Assembly (NCBI RefSeq): GCF_021462225.1
Contig: NC_061801.1
Coordinates: 6,940,125 to 7,004,124 of the forward strand
Length of the DNA stretch: 64,000 bases
Direction of reading: 5' to 3'
Source: Girardinichthys multiradiatus
Lineage: Eukaryota; Chordata; Actinopteri; Cyprinodontiformes; Goodeidae
The position numbers and the translations under genes were made by a program. Below are positions 36,878 to 57,343 of the stretch, one piece after another. The notes beneath the pieces are model-generated. The model did not search any database and was not told the DNA's origin. It was given only the letters and a program-made list of their open reading frames with translations. The stretch's first letter is position 1. Each line of letters opens with the position of its first letter.

Positions 36878-37078
36878 CAGGGGTGGGAAACTTCAGTCCT
36901 CGATGTGTCCTTGGTCCAACACACCTGATTCAAATGACTGAATTACTTATTAAAGTATGCCGTCAAGTTCTGCACGGGTTCTTGTAATGAGCCATACATT
37001 TGATTACGGTGTGTTGAAGCAGAGACAGCTAAAATTTGCAGGACGCTGGCCATCGAGGACTGGAGTTGCCCATCTCTG
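36878..37078. mobile_element. hAT-type MITE, about 201 bp
   Basis: The left end CAGGGGTGGGAAACTTCAGT and the right end ACTGGAGTTGCCCATCTCTG are inverted repeats with a few mismatches. The inner words CCAACACACCTGATTCAAAT and GTGTTGAAGCAGAGACA are typical of a very common fish hAT MITE. An 8-bp target duplication is no longer recognisable. Confidence 0.75.
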
Positions 37079-37811
37079 TGTTAGAGGGAAGTCTATCATT
37101 TTTAGTGATGTGTCTTGATTTTCCTTGGCCTGAGACAACTGGAGGATGGAATAGTCTGGTCTGACACAGGAGGACAGTGGTGATTCTACATTAAATGCAG
37201 TTTATTGATGCCGTTTTTGGAACCAAAGGAAGTAACAGAATCTGCCTTTAAGATATTTTTGTAATCATTAAGTAATCAAGGTATGTGTATATACACACAA
37301 AAAATGGGTATATAAGGTCCCTTTTAAATTAAGCTTACATCTAAAATACAGAGGTAATCTTGTAGAAAACCAGGTTTTAACTTACATGTTCTGGTTCACT
37401 GCTGCCATCCTCTGTTAAAAAGTAAAACTACAACAGACACAGTGAAAGATTTATGTTGAGTTTTACATCTAAAAACACATATTAACGGCATCTCAGTTAG
37501 GTATTTGTGGCTCAGTATTTCACATCTCCATAATCTTGGAGTACCATACATTTTTAATTAAAGAACATAAACATAGTTAGATGTCATTTTTCATTGATTG
37601 TTGTGGTCTAAAGCCACCCTAAAAATATCTTGTATATTTTTAAAATTATTATTTATAACACATCAGCGGATGCATGTACCCTTTGGGATAAATTTACTAA
37701 CTTCAATTTTACAACAGCTCTTTTCGTTCTTGGGTACTTTTCATAAGACAGTGGTCAAAATTACAGGAGTTTGACAGCACTTTTCTAATGTGTCATGAAA
37801 ACTACTTCGAA

Positions 37812-38362
37812 TTTCCAAAGGTATTCACTCATCTGCCTTGATTGACATTAAATTATGAATCCATGGGGTTTAATATGATGTCGGCCAACCCTTTGCGGCT
37901 ATAACAGAGTCAACACCTCTGGGAAGACTTTTTACAAGGTTTAGTGTGTTTGTGGGATTTTTTAAACATTATTCCAGGAGGGTATTTGTGAGGTCAGACA
38001 CTGATGTTGAACGAGAATGCATTGCTCACAGTACATTGAAGTTCTACTGCAGCAAACCTGCTAAGTCCATTTTTTATTGAGCTTGCTTTGTGCAATTTCA
38101 CTTCGTCATAATACCACTAATAGTTGACTGTGGAATATTTAGTAGTGAAAAAACTTTGCGACTGGCCTTCTTGCACAGGTAGCATCCTATAATGGTACAA
38201 TGCTGGAATTCATTGATCTCCTAAGAGCATATCATTCTTTTATATATATTTATAGAAGCAGTCAGCATGTCTAGCTGCTGGAATTTAAACATCTTTGGGA
38301 ATGGACGTGATTGGAACACCTGATTTAGATGGGTGAGTAAATACGTTTGGCAATATTGCGTG
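37812..38362 (-). mobile_element. degenerate Tc1-like transposon D2
   Basis: Minus-strand relic of the D1 family. The right end has TGGGTGAGTAAATACGTTTGGCAATATTG. Inside are the reverse of the GTCAACTGTCAGTGGTATTA box (near 38110) and of the GCAGACTG/TCTACA leader. The catalytic part is deleted. Confidence 0.65.
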
Positions 38363-38374
38363 TCTAGAGGACAT

Positions 38375-38590
38375 ACGGGATATGGCACTGAATTTTGAGT
38401 TTTCTTTACCTGTAAGCCATAATTGTCAAAATTACAATAAAGAAAAACTTGAAATATTTTACCCTATGTGGAATGAATCTCTATGAAATAACTATAAAAT
38501 TTCACTTTCTGAAATGACTGGCAAAAAATGTACTTTTACGCAATACTAATTCTGGGAGATGTACCTTACACGTACAAATCTATAGGTCAC
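38375..38590 (-). mobile_element. terminal fragment of a Tc1-like family related to A
   Basis: The order ACTGAATTTTGAGTTTTC, CTGTAAGCCATAATTGTCAAAA, CTTGAAATATTTTACC and GTGGAATGAATCTCTATG follows the long terminal repeat of a fish Tc1-like family whose layout resembles family A. The coding part is missing. It ends about 160 bp before the probable first exon of the PARG-like gene. Confidence 0.5.
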
Positions 38591-38699
38591 AAACTGTATC
38601 TAACATGATTTAGATTTTTTTTTTTTTTTTGAAAGGCCAGCAAATAGCTTTAAGTTTACTGCAGCCTTGTTATCAGGAGAAGACAGTTGTCTCACTCCC

Positions 38700-38951
38700 A
38701 AATGGCGCTATAAAGAACAAATAAAAAATAGCCGCTTTAAAGAGCTGAAACCTGCGCTGCTCGTCTCTAGGCAAACCGGTTAGATTTTGGTGCGCAGCCG
38801 CAGTTGGACTCAGCTCACTTTCGTTTTCGCTTCGCACCTCAAGTAAACTTAACTGTGTTAGGCTAGTCCTGGGTACGTTTACGTCGATCAAACACGCTGA
38901 AAACAGATTTACGCCACATTTGAACACAACCAACGCAGTCGCTGGTGAAAG
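38700..38951 (+). other. probable promoter-proximal non-coding exon 1 of the PARG-like gene
   Basis: This stretch is richer in CpG and GC than anything nearby, has no ATG in its last 190 bases, and ends in a good donor, GAAAG|GTGAGT, with the exon ending at 38951. The next exon (45394) has its ATG two bases after the acceptor, which requires an upstream untranslated exon. This is the best candidate seen. The transcription start is not resolved. Confidence 0.4.
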
Positions 38952-39186
38952 GTGAGTTTTGTAACAGAGTGCTTTATAGATTTAATATATTGCCAACGGC
39001 TACATATGGGCTTTCAGGTTAATGTTGGTTTGAAAAATGATCTCGAAAATGCAGCTAAAGAAGTCACTTTACTCTGGGCTGTTTTATCCGTTCAGTTCAA
39101 GACAAACAATTCCCATCATCGAGACGCTTGAGTTTCAGTCAGCTAAGTGATTTTTATTTATCAGCTGAGACTGGAGATGTTTTTCT

Positions 39187-39757
39187 ACGGAGCCCGCGAG
39201 GGGACATGGGGAATTTGTTTTTTTTTTTGCGTCCCCACGCAATTCTTTTTGCGTTCTCACGCAATAGTCTTTGCGTTATCTCGCAATACTTTGTTGGAGA
39301 CCCTTTTTTGAGATTTGTTGAGTTTTATTTTGAAATCGGCCTTAAATAAAAGGATCTTCAATCAGACTTAAAGACAGTTATTATCCATAAGCTGTCAAAC
39401 TACTGAACTCTGGACAATGATGCTGCACGAAACCACATCTGGGACACTTTATTTGCTTATTGCTGCTGCATAACGTGTACTTTTTTTGCACGCCACTTTT
39501 ATAGTGATTTGAACGGTTCGTCTTATCTTAAGCATTTAATCGCACTGTTGACTGCATGTTAAACTTGCATATGACAAATAAGCCATACCAATGCCATATC
39601 TGTGCTGTTTGTTTTGTGAGCAGTTTGTCAAATGTGCTGCTGTTCCAAAATGCACAGCTTTCTCAAGGTGATTAACAACGTTTGCGAGAGAACGCAAAAG
39701 TATTGCGTGGGAACGCGAAAGAAAAAAAATTCCCCCATGTCCCCTCGCGGGCTCCGT
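39187..39757. mobile_element. MITE with ACGGAGCCCGCGAGGGGACA ends and palindrome arrays, copy 1
   Basis: The termini are an inverted repeat of about 25 bp (ACGGAGCCCGCGAGGGGACA... and its inverse). Just inside the left end lie three 16-bp palindromes of the form TTGCGT-N4-ACGCAA at 39227-39242, 39249-39264 and 39271-39286, exactly 22 bp apart. Two more lie inside the right end (39682-39697, 39703-39718). There is no transposase. If the flanking A/T is left outside, the neighbours TGTTTTTCTA and TGTTTTCCTG look like a diverged 9-10-bp target duplication. Confidence 0.85.
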
Positions 39758-40076
39758 GTTTTCCTGCTCTGGTTGAATGACGCTGCTCTGCTTTTTTTTT
39801 ATACTGTCAGCCATTTTTTAATGTTAAACCTGCTCCTCCATCATGTTCTAAGTTGGTTTATCCACTTCTCTTAAATCTTTATATTGTAACAACTAAGAAT
39901 TATTTATGAAATTAAATTTTCAGTTATAGTTTACAGAGCTTTTAGTAGAAGAGTTTCATACGATCTGTTCAAGATTCATGTTTGCAGAAACCCCATAGCT
40001 AGAACCCAAATTACATTGTGATCACTAAAACATCTTAACTAAATAAGAAATGTTCCATGAGCAAGCACACAATAGT

Positions 40077-40690
40077 ACGGAGCCCGCGAAGGAACATGGG
40101 GGATTTTTTTTCTTTTGTCCCCACGGAATACTTTTGCGTTCGATCGCAAAAGTTGTAAATCACCTTGAGAAAGCTGTGCATTTTGGAACAGCAGCACAGA
40201 TGACAAACAGCTCACAAAACAAACAGCACAGATATGGCATTGGTAACCTAACCTTGTTTCTCATATGCAGGTTAACACACAGTCAATAATGCAATGAAAT
40301 GCTTGGGATAAGAAGAACCATTCAACTCACTATAAAAATAAAGCACTAATGGCGTACAATAAAAAAGTACACATCATGCAGTAGCAATTAGCTAATAAAG
40401 AGTCACAGATGTGGTTTCGTGCAGTATTATTGTCCAGAGTTCAGTAGTCTGACAGCTTGTGGATAGTAACTGTCTTTAAGTCTGATTGAATATCTTTTTA
40501 TTTAAGGCCGATTTTAAAATAAAACTCAATAAATCTCAAAACGGGTGTAGTGTTTGTTCCATTTTTGCAGTTGTCTGGTTTGGAAACTTTCCCACAAAGT
40601 ATTGCGAGATAACGCAAAGACTATTGCAAGCGAAGTCTAAAGTATTGCGTGTGGACGCAAAAGTATTGCGAATGTAAGGAGTAGAAAGTA
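40077..40690. mobile_element. MITE with palindrome arrays, copy 2, inverted and right-truncated
   Basis: It starts ACGGAGCCCGCGAAGGAACA and reads as the reverse complement of copy 1, including the GGTGATTAACAACG/CACCTTGAGAAAGC interior. Palindromes lie at 40134-40149 (left) and at 40602-40617, about 40624 (decayed) and 40645-40660, with a partial unit at 40666. The far terminal repeat is missing. It lies 319 bp from copy 1 in opposite orientation. Confidence 0.8.
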
Positions 40691-40816
40691 AAGATAAAAG
40701 TATCAAAAGTAAAATGTCATCTGTAAAAGAAATACTCTGAAGTTTTTCTGAAGTATAGATACTTCAGAAAGGTACTTAAGTATAGTCACCGAGTATTTTG
40801 TTACTTCCCACGTCTG
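40690..40816. repeat. fragment of a TTACTTCCCACNNCTG-ended fish MITE
   Basis: GGAGTAGAAAGTAAAGATAAAAG at the left and GTATTTTGTTACTTCCCACG at the right resemble one end of a common fish repeat. The other end is absent. Confidence 0.4.
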
Positions 40817-40913
40817 AAACTGTTGGTGTATTATCTATGATTTTATCACACCTGTAACCCTTATGAGCTATACAGCCAAGTCCATGCACAATATTTTTTG
40901 TATTGTATAAATA

Positions 40914-42160
40914 TAGACTCCTCAAAAAATGAAAGGAAGAATTTTTAATCAGAACATGGCCTGAAGGGTTGCTGCCTCCCATCACAGTCTCTAGAGCCTG
41001 TAGGAGATCCCATGAGAGCCAATTGCTCTAGGAAAGCTGGACAGGGCCTTCAGAGATTCTTAACCCATCAGTAGGACCGGTATCTGCTTATTTGTGCAAT
41101 GTGGAACAGGATCAGTACTGTTAGAGCCCTACTAAGTGACCTTCAGTGGGCCACTGAGTTAAGGTCTCTGACCAAACCAATAGAAACAGAATTCATGAGG
41201 GTGCCCTGAGGCCCCAACGTCCTCTAGTAGTCCCTGTGCTCACTGCTCGGCACCGTGCAGCTCGACTGGTATTTATTTGCCAGAGCACACTGGAATTTGC
41301 AGGTTCTGTCACTGGTGCCCTGTTCTTAGTACAGATGAGTGCAGGTTCACTCTGAATTAATGTGACAGGTGAAAGGGTCTGGAAGCTGCAGTAAATGTTT
41401 TGCTGCCTGCAACATTATTCAGTATGATTGGTTTTATGGTGGGTCAGTGCTGGTCTGGGGAGGCCTATCCATGGAGGGAAGCACAGACTTGTACAGGATA
41501 TAAACGATGGCACCCTGGCTGCCATTAGGTATCAGGATGAAATCCTTAGACCCACTGTTACATCCTTTACTGGTGCAGTGGGTCCTGGGTGCCTCCTGGT
41601 GCATGATAAGGCCCAGCCTCATGTTGCAAAAGTATGTAGGCAGTTCTTGGAGGATAAATTAATTAATACCATTGACCGGCATCCATGCCCTCCTGACCTA
41701 AATTGAATAGAACATCTCTGGGACATCATGTTTAGGTCCATCTGACGCCACCATGTTGCACCTCAGGCTGTCCAGGAGCTCCGTGATGCTCTGGTCAGGA
41801 TCTGGGAGGAGATGCCCCAGGACACCATCTGTTATATCATAAGGTGCATGCCCCAATTTTGTCAGACATGCAGACAAGCACGTGGGGGCCATACAAAGTA
41901 CTGAGGACCATTTTCAGTTGCTGCAGTGACATTTCAGCAATTTGGACTAGCCTGTAGGATCAGTTTCTCAGTTTAAATTTCCTGATGACTTTAGATTTAG
42001 CTCCCTGTGGGTTGATAATTTTCATTTTCATCAAATGATGTGGCATCCCTTTGTTCCCAACACGTTACCTATTCCATATCAGTATGGATATCCAGCATAA
42101 TTTAGTTTTTCAATTGAGATTGGATGTGTTTTCAAAGAGCTCCTTTATTTTTTCCAGCAT
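40914..42160 (+). mobile_element. old Tc1-like transposon related to family B
   Basis: The ends resemble family B (CTCCTCAAAAAATGAAAGG on the left, CTCCTTTATTTTTTCCAGCA on the right). The transposase is broken by stops and shifts, but boxes remain: AAIRYQDEILRPTVTSF, GAVGPGCLLVHDKAQPHVA and PPDLN followed by TGA in the Glu-box region. It is clearly older than B1 and B2. It lies in intron 1 of the PARG-like gene. Confidence 0.75.
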
Positions 42161-43250
42161 AATGTATAATGTTGATTTAACAGATCTAGGTGTTTTTAAC
42201 AACTTAAATGTTTTTCCCTTTACAATGTTGTTCGCTGTGCAAGTAAGACTGCATTGAGTGGTGCACCTTCTTTTTGTGTACTGTGACCTGCTCTCAGTGC
42301 TGTGCTCAAATAACTGTCTGTGGAGGGAGAACTGAAATGCAGCTATTAAATTTTACATCATTCATTGCAAAGTGCTAAATGTATAAACTAGGAAATCAAC
42401 ATTTTCTGCACATTTTTCCGCACACAATTAACTGGAACCACATTGACATATGTTGCAAGTATGTTAATAAAACAGTCCGGCTAGTATTAGCCTAGTACTA
42501 AAAAACGTCTGCCGCATAAAAATACTGTCAGCAGACGAGTTGGGTTTTATAAAGCTATGACAACAACAATTTCAGTGACACATGCAAAATGTTTAACATA
42601 GTTATGGAAATAGTGTATGCATGATCAAAATAACAATTTCTATCAAATGTGATGTTGTGGACAATAAAGCCATGTAAATGTTTGATTTAGTGTCATTTAA
42701 GCACTTATGACACATGCTGTAGTCAGCAGAGCACTGTGAGGGACATGCCAAAATCATGTACATCCAATGAAAACAAATGGTATAAAATGAAGGAAACATA
42801 TTTTTAGTGACTTATAACTGTACCGACATGTGAGTACATTTAGAATACAAGCAAATTCTTATAAGAACAGTCAAAATATTGGAACTGGTGCTTAAAAACA
42901 TTAATGTAATTTAGTTTAAAATCAAAAAGGAAAAACTAGAGGAGTTTTAGCTTGGTTACAAACAAGATCAGTGAAATGTGACAAACTGATAATAATTGTC
43001 TCGGAACCAAATTCAGACTTCAGTTCAAGGAATGACGTAGAACTGAACGTAAATATGTTCCGGGTTTTTTGCGGAGTAGATCTTAGAATTTTATGCACTG
43101 AAACTCTGTGGCATAACATATGCTAACGGGCATTATATGTGCTAAGATTTAATAAGAAACTAACTGTTAGAAGTTTTGGTTTGTGTGAAATACCTGGCTA
43201 TCCAAGCTGGAATCAAAACTTAATTGAGATTAGCTGAGTTGAAACATGAA
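42160..43250. other. intronic DNA without recognised features
   Basis: AT-rich part of intron 1 of the PARG-like gene. I see no exon, transposon or tandem repeat. Confidence 0.4.
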
Positions 43251-43464
43251 AACTAGGAGTGCACCGATCGATGGGCTGGCCAGTCGATCAGCCCTGATTT
43301 TCTTCATTTTGGGTGATCTGTGATCAGCCGATACTTACATGTGAAACTGATCTTATCCACTGATTTTTTCTACTTGTCTAACCTATTGTGCAAGTTTTGT
43401 TTGTTTTTAAAATGTGAAAAATGAAAGACTAAAGGAACTGCAATGCTCTAAACGTTTCTTTATA

Positions 43465-45067
43465 CAGTGACTTGCGAAAGTATTCGGCCCCCTTGAACTT
43501 TTCAACCTCTTGGCACATTTCAGGCATCAAACATAAAGATATAAAATTCAAATGTTTTGTGAAGAATCAACAACAAGTGGGACACAATCATAAAGTGGTA
43601 TGAAATTTATTGGATGTGTCAAACGTTTTTAACAAATAAAAAACTGAAAAGTGGGGTGTTTAATATTATTCGGCCCCCTTGCGTTAATACTTTGTAGCGC
43701 CACCCTTTGCTGCAATTACAGCTGCAAGTTGCTTGGGGTTTGTCTCTATCAGTTTTGCACATCGAGAGACTGAAAGTCTCTCCCATTCTTCCTTGCAAAA
43801 CAGCTGGAGCTCAGTGTGGTTGGATGGAGAGCGTTCGTGAACAGCATTCTTCAGCTCTTTCCACAGATTCTCGATTGGATTCAGGTCTGGACTTTGACTT
43901 GGCCATTCCAACACCTGGATATGTTTATTTGAGAACCATTCCATTGTAGATTTAGCTTTATGTTTTGGATCATTGTCTTGTTGGAAGATAAATCTTTGTC
44001 CCAGTCTCAGGTCTCTTGCAGACTCCAACAGGTTTTCTTCCAGAATGGTCCTGTATTTGGCCCCATTCATCTTCCCATCAATTTTGACCATCTTCCCTGT
44101 CCCTGCTGACGAAAAGCAGGCCCAAACCATGATGCTGCCACCACCATGTTTGACAGTGGGGATGGTGTGTTCAGGGTGATGAGCTGTGTTGCTTTTATGC
44201 CAAACATATCATTTTGGTTTCATCTGACCAGAGCACCTTCTTCCATGTTTGGTGTGTCTCCCAGGTGGCTTGTGGCAAACTTTAAACGAGACTTTTTATG
44301 GATATCTTTGAGAAATGGCTTTTTTCTTACCACTCTTCCATAAAGGCCAGATTTGTGCAGTGAACGACTGATTGTTGTCCTATGGACAGACTCTCCCACC
44401 TCAGCTGTAGATCTCTGCAGTTCATCCAGAGTGATCATGGGCCTCTTGGCTGCATCTCTGATCATTCTTCTCCTTGTTCAAGATGAAAGTTTAGAGGGAC
44501 GGCCGGGTCTTGGTAGATTTGCAGTGGTCTGATACTCCTTCCATTTCAATATGATTGCTTGCACAGTGCTCCTTGGGATGTTTAAAGCTTGGGAAATCTT
44601 TTTGTATCCAAATCTGGCTTTAAACTTCTCCACAACAGTATCTCAGACCTGCCTGGTGTGTTCCTTGGTCTTCATGATGCTCTCTGCGCTTTGAACAGAA
44701 CCCTGAGACTATCACAGAGCAGGTGCATTTATACGGAGACTTGATTACACACAGGTGGATTCTATTTATCATCATCAGTCATTTGGGACAACATTGGATC
44801 ATTCAGAGATCCTCACTGAACTTCTGGAGTGAGTTTGCTGCACTGAAAGTAAAGGGGCCGAATAATATTGCACGCCCCACGTTTCAGTTTTTTATTTGTT
44901 AAAAAGGTTTGACACATCCACTAAATTTCATTCCACTTCACGATTGTGTCCCACTTGTTGTTGATTCCTCACAAAAAAATTAGAATTTTATATCTTTATG
45001 TTTGAAGCCTGAAATGTGGCAAGAGGTTGAAAAGTTCAAGGGGGCCGAGTACTTTCGCAAGGCACTG
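43465..45067 (-). mobile_element. Tc1-like transposon C
   Basis: Terminal repeats of about 200 bp start CAGTGACTTGCGAAAGTATT and end CTTTCGCAAGGCACTG, flanked by TA (43463-43464 and 45068-45069). Total length is 1603 bp. The transposase is on the minus strand and broken. The element interrupts a hAT-like element in intron 1 of the PARG-like gene, antisense to that gene. Confidence 0.93.
43684..44675 (-). pseudogene. Tc1-like transposase pseudogene (C)
   Basis: It starts MKTKEHTRQV on the minus strand at 44675, then meets TGA at codon 11 (44645-44643) and TGA at codon 66 (44480-44478). Both are positions where CGA (Arg) is expected. A frameshift near 44230 disrupts the first Asp box (W-S-D-E-T). 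From 44130 down to 43684 the C-terminal 148 residues are open and hold the second Asp (FQQDNDPKH) and the Glu (LNPIEN) with normal 34-residue spacing. It is non-functional. Confidence 0.9.
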
Positions 45068-45395
45068 TATTTGGGAGCACCACCTCGTGCAGTTAAAACA
45101 AGCTTATATTATTTAATGGGTATTGTTCAATGTTTTTCAATAAAATAATGAAACATTAAAACTGTATTGTGACTTCATAACACCTGACAGTGTCAGTTAT
45201 TAAAACAATTGGTGTCTGCCAAAATTGGAATCGGCAGGTCAGGGTTTTTAAAGATCAATGATCGGCAGAAAACTTCAATCGGTGCACCCCGATTCCTATT
45301 TGTACTCCGAGTGACAGCCTCTGAGTACAAATAAGAAGCAACATAAAACTCACACTGACAGCCATCGTGATCACCTTGTCTTATTTCCTGCAGAT

Positions 45396-55646
<10,251 letters not shown>

Positions 55647-55670
55647 GTGAGACATTTCACGACAGAAAGT

Positions 55671-55674
<4 letters not shown>

Positions 55675-55702
<28 letters not shown>
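55675..55702. repeat. (TA)n tract, left flank of A3
   Basis: An uninterrupted TA run that directly abuts the start of A3. It continues as 57313-57338 and 58651-58696 after the inserted elements. Confidence 0.9.
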
Positions 55703-55705
<3 letters not shown>

Positions 55706-57312
55706 GTCCTTCTCAAAATATTAGCATATTGTGATAAAGTTCATTATTTTCCATAATGCAATGATGAAAATTTAACATTCATATATTTTACATTCATTGC
55801 ACATTAACTGAAATATTTCAGGTCTTTTATTGTCTTAATACGGATGATTTTGGCATACAGCTCATGAAAACCCAAAATTCCTATCTCACAAAATTAGCAT
55901 ATCATTAAAATTGTCCCTAAAAGAGCTATGAACCTAATCATCTGAATCAACGAGTTAACTCTAAACACCTGCAAAAGATTCCTGAGGCCTTTAAAACTCC
56001 CAGCCTGGTTCATCACTCAAAACCCCAATCATGGGTAAGACTGCCGACCTGACTGCTGTCCAGAAGGCCACTATTGACACCCTCAAGCAAGAGGGTAAGA
56101 CACAGAAAGAAATATCTGAACGAATAGGCTGTTCCCAGAGTGCTGTATCAAGGCACCTCAGTGGGAAGTCTGTGGGAAGGAAAAAGTGTGGCAGAAAACG
56201 CTGCACAATGAGAAGAGGTGACCGGACCCTGAGGAAGATTGTGGAGAAGGGCCGATTCCAGACCTTGGGGGACCTGCGGAAGCAGTGGACTGAGTCTGGA
56301 GTAGAAACATCCAGAGCCACCGTGCACAGGCGTGTGCAGGAAATGGGCTACAGGTGCCGCATTCCCCAGGTCAAGCCACTTTTGAACCAGAAACAGCGGC
56401 AGAAGTGCCTGACCTGGGCTACAGAGAAGCAGCACTGGACTGTTGCTCAGTGGTCCAAAGTACTTTTTTCGGATGAAAGCAAATTCTGCATGTCATTCGG
56501 AAATCAAGGTGCCAGAGTCTGGAGGAAGACTGGGGAAAAGGAAATGCCAAAATGCCAGAAGTCCAGTGTCAAGTACCCACAGTCAGTGATGGTCTGGGGT
56601 GCCGTGTCAGCTGCTGGTGTTGGTCCACTGTGTTTTATCAAGGGCAGGGTCAATGCAGCTAGCTATCAGGAGATTTTGGAGCACTTCATGCTTCCATCTG
56701 CTGAAAAGCTTTATGGAGATGAAGATTTCATTTTTCAGCACGACCTGGCACCTGCTCACAGTGCCAAAACCACTGGTAAATGGTTTACTGACCATGGTAT
56801 CACTGTGCTCAATTGGCCTGCCAACTCTCCTGACCTGAACCCCATAGAGAATCTGTGGGATATTGTGAAGAGAACGTTGAGAGACTCAAGACCCAACACT
56901 CTGGATGAGCTAAAGGCCGCTATCGAAGCATCCTGGGCCTCCATAAGACCTCAGCAGTGCCACAGGCTCATTGCCTCCATGCCACGACGCATTGAAGCAG
57001 TCATTTCTGCAAAAGGATTCCCGACCAAGTATTGAGTGCATAACTGTACATGATTATTTGAAGGTTGACGTTTTTTGTATTAAAAACACTTTTCTTTTAT
57101 TGGTCGGATAAAATATGCTAATTTTGTGAGATAGGAATGTTGGGTTTTCATGAGCTGTATGCCAAAATCATCCGTATTAAGACAATAAAAGACCTGAAAT
57201 ATTTCAGTTAGTGTGCAATGAATCTAAAATATATGAATGTTAAATTTACATCATTGCATTATGGAAAATAATGAACTTTATCACAATATGCTAATATTTT
57301 GAGAAGGACCAG
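55703..57312 (+). mobile_element. Tc1-like transposon family A, copy A3, full length
   Basis: A complete 1610-bp copy. The left end is CAGGTCC and the right end GGACCAG (one mismatch to the inverse). The TA target copies are part of TA runs on both sides. It begins 57 bp after the end of exon 15 of the PARG-like gene, in the same orientation. The transposase is intact. Confidence 0.97.
56031..57035 (+). CDS. Tc1-like DD34E transposase, intact (A3)
   Basis: A 334-residue protein with no stop or shift. It has the same domains as A1: helix-turn-helix DNA binding, the basic GRKKCGRKR, and D148, D238 and E273. It carries M60 (shared with A4) and a private Cys at position 126 in place of Arg. Whether it is active depends on these two changes, neither of which is in the catalytic triad. 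It lies inside the last visible intron of the PARG-like gene. Confidence 0.95.
   Translation: MGKTADLTAVQKATIDTLKQEGKTQKEISERIGCSQSAVSRHLSGKSVGRKKCGRKRCTMRRGDRTLRKIVEKGRFQTLGDLRKQWTESGVETSRATVHRRVQEMGYRCRIPQVKPLLNQKQRQKCLTWATEKQHWTVAQWSKVLFSDESKFCMSFGNQGARVWRKTGEKEMPKCQKSSVKYPQSVMVWGAVSAAGVGPLCFIKGRVNAASYQEILEHFMLPSAEKLYGDEDFIFQHDLAPAHSAKTTGKWFTDHGITVLNWPANSPDLNPIENLWDIVKRTLRDSRPNTLDELKAAIEASWASIRPQQCHRLIASMPRRIEAVISAKGFPTKY

Positions 57313-57338
<26 letters not shown>
57313..57338. repeat. (TA)n tract between A3 and B2
   Basis: The only sequence separating A3 from B2 is this TA run. Confidence 0.95.

Positions 57339-57343
<5 letters not shown>

Larger units (their letters stand above)
43255..45290. 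mobile_element. hAT-like element split by a Tc1 element
   Basis: The left end AGGAGTGCACCGATCGATGG and the right end CAATCGGTGCACCCC are inverted relatives. The remaining outer parts (43255-43462 and 45070-45290) carry ATCGGC/GCCGAT-rich subterminal words typical of a fish hAT-type repeat. With the 1603-bp Tc1 insert removed only about 430 bp remain, too short for a transposase, so it is non-autonomous. Confidence 0.6.

Noticed and set aside
39227..39286. Regular short palindromes resembling a CRISPR array
   Set aside because: The units are 16 bp with 6-bp gaps at the ends of a MITE in a vertebrate genome. There are no spacers and no cas genes.
39536..39814. Open frames in the palindrome-array MITE (minus 39536-39814 and plus 40050-40289) that give similar peptides
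   Set aside because: The similarity only reflects two copies of one MITE. The peptides include translated terminal repeats and poly-A/T runs and show no known domain.
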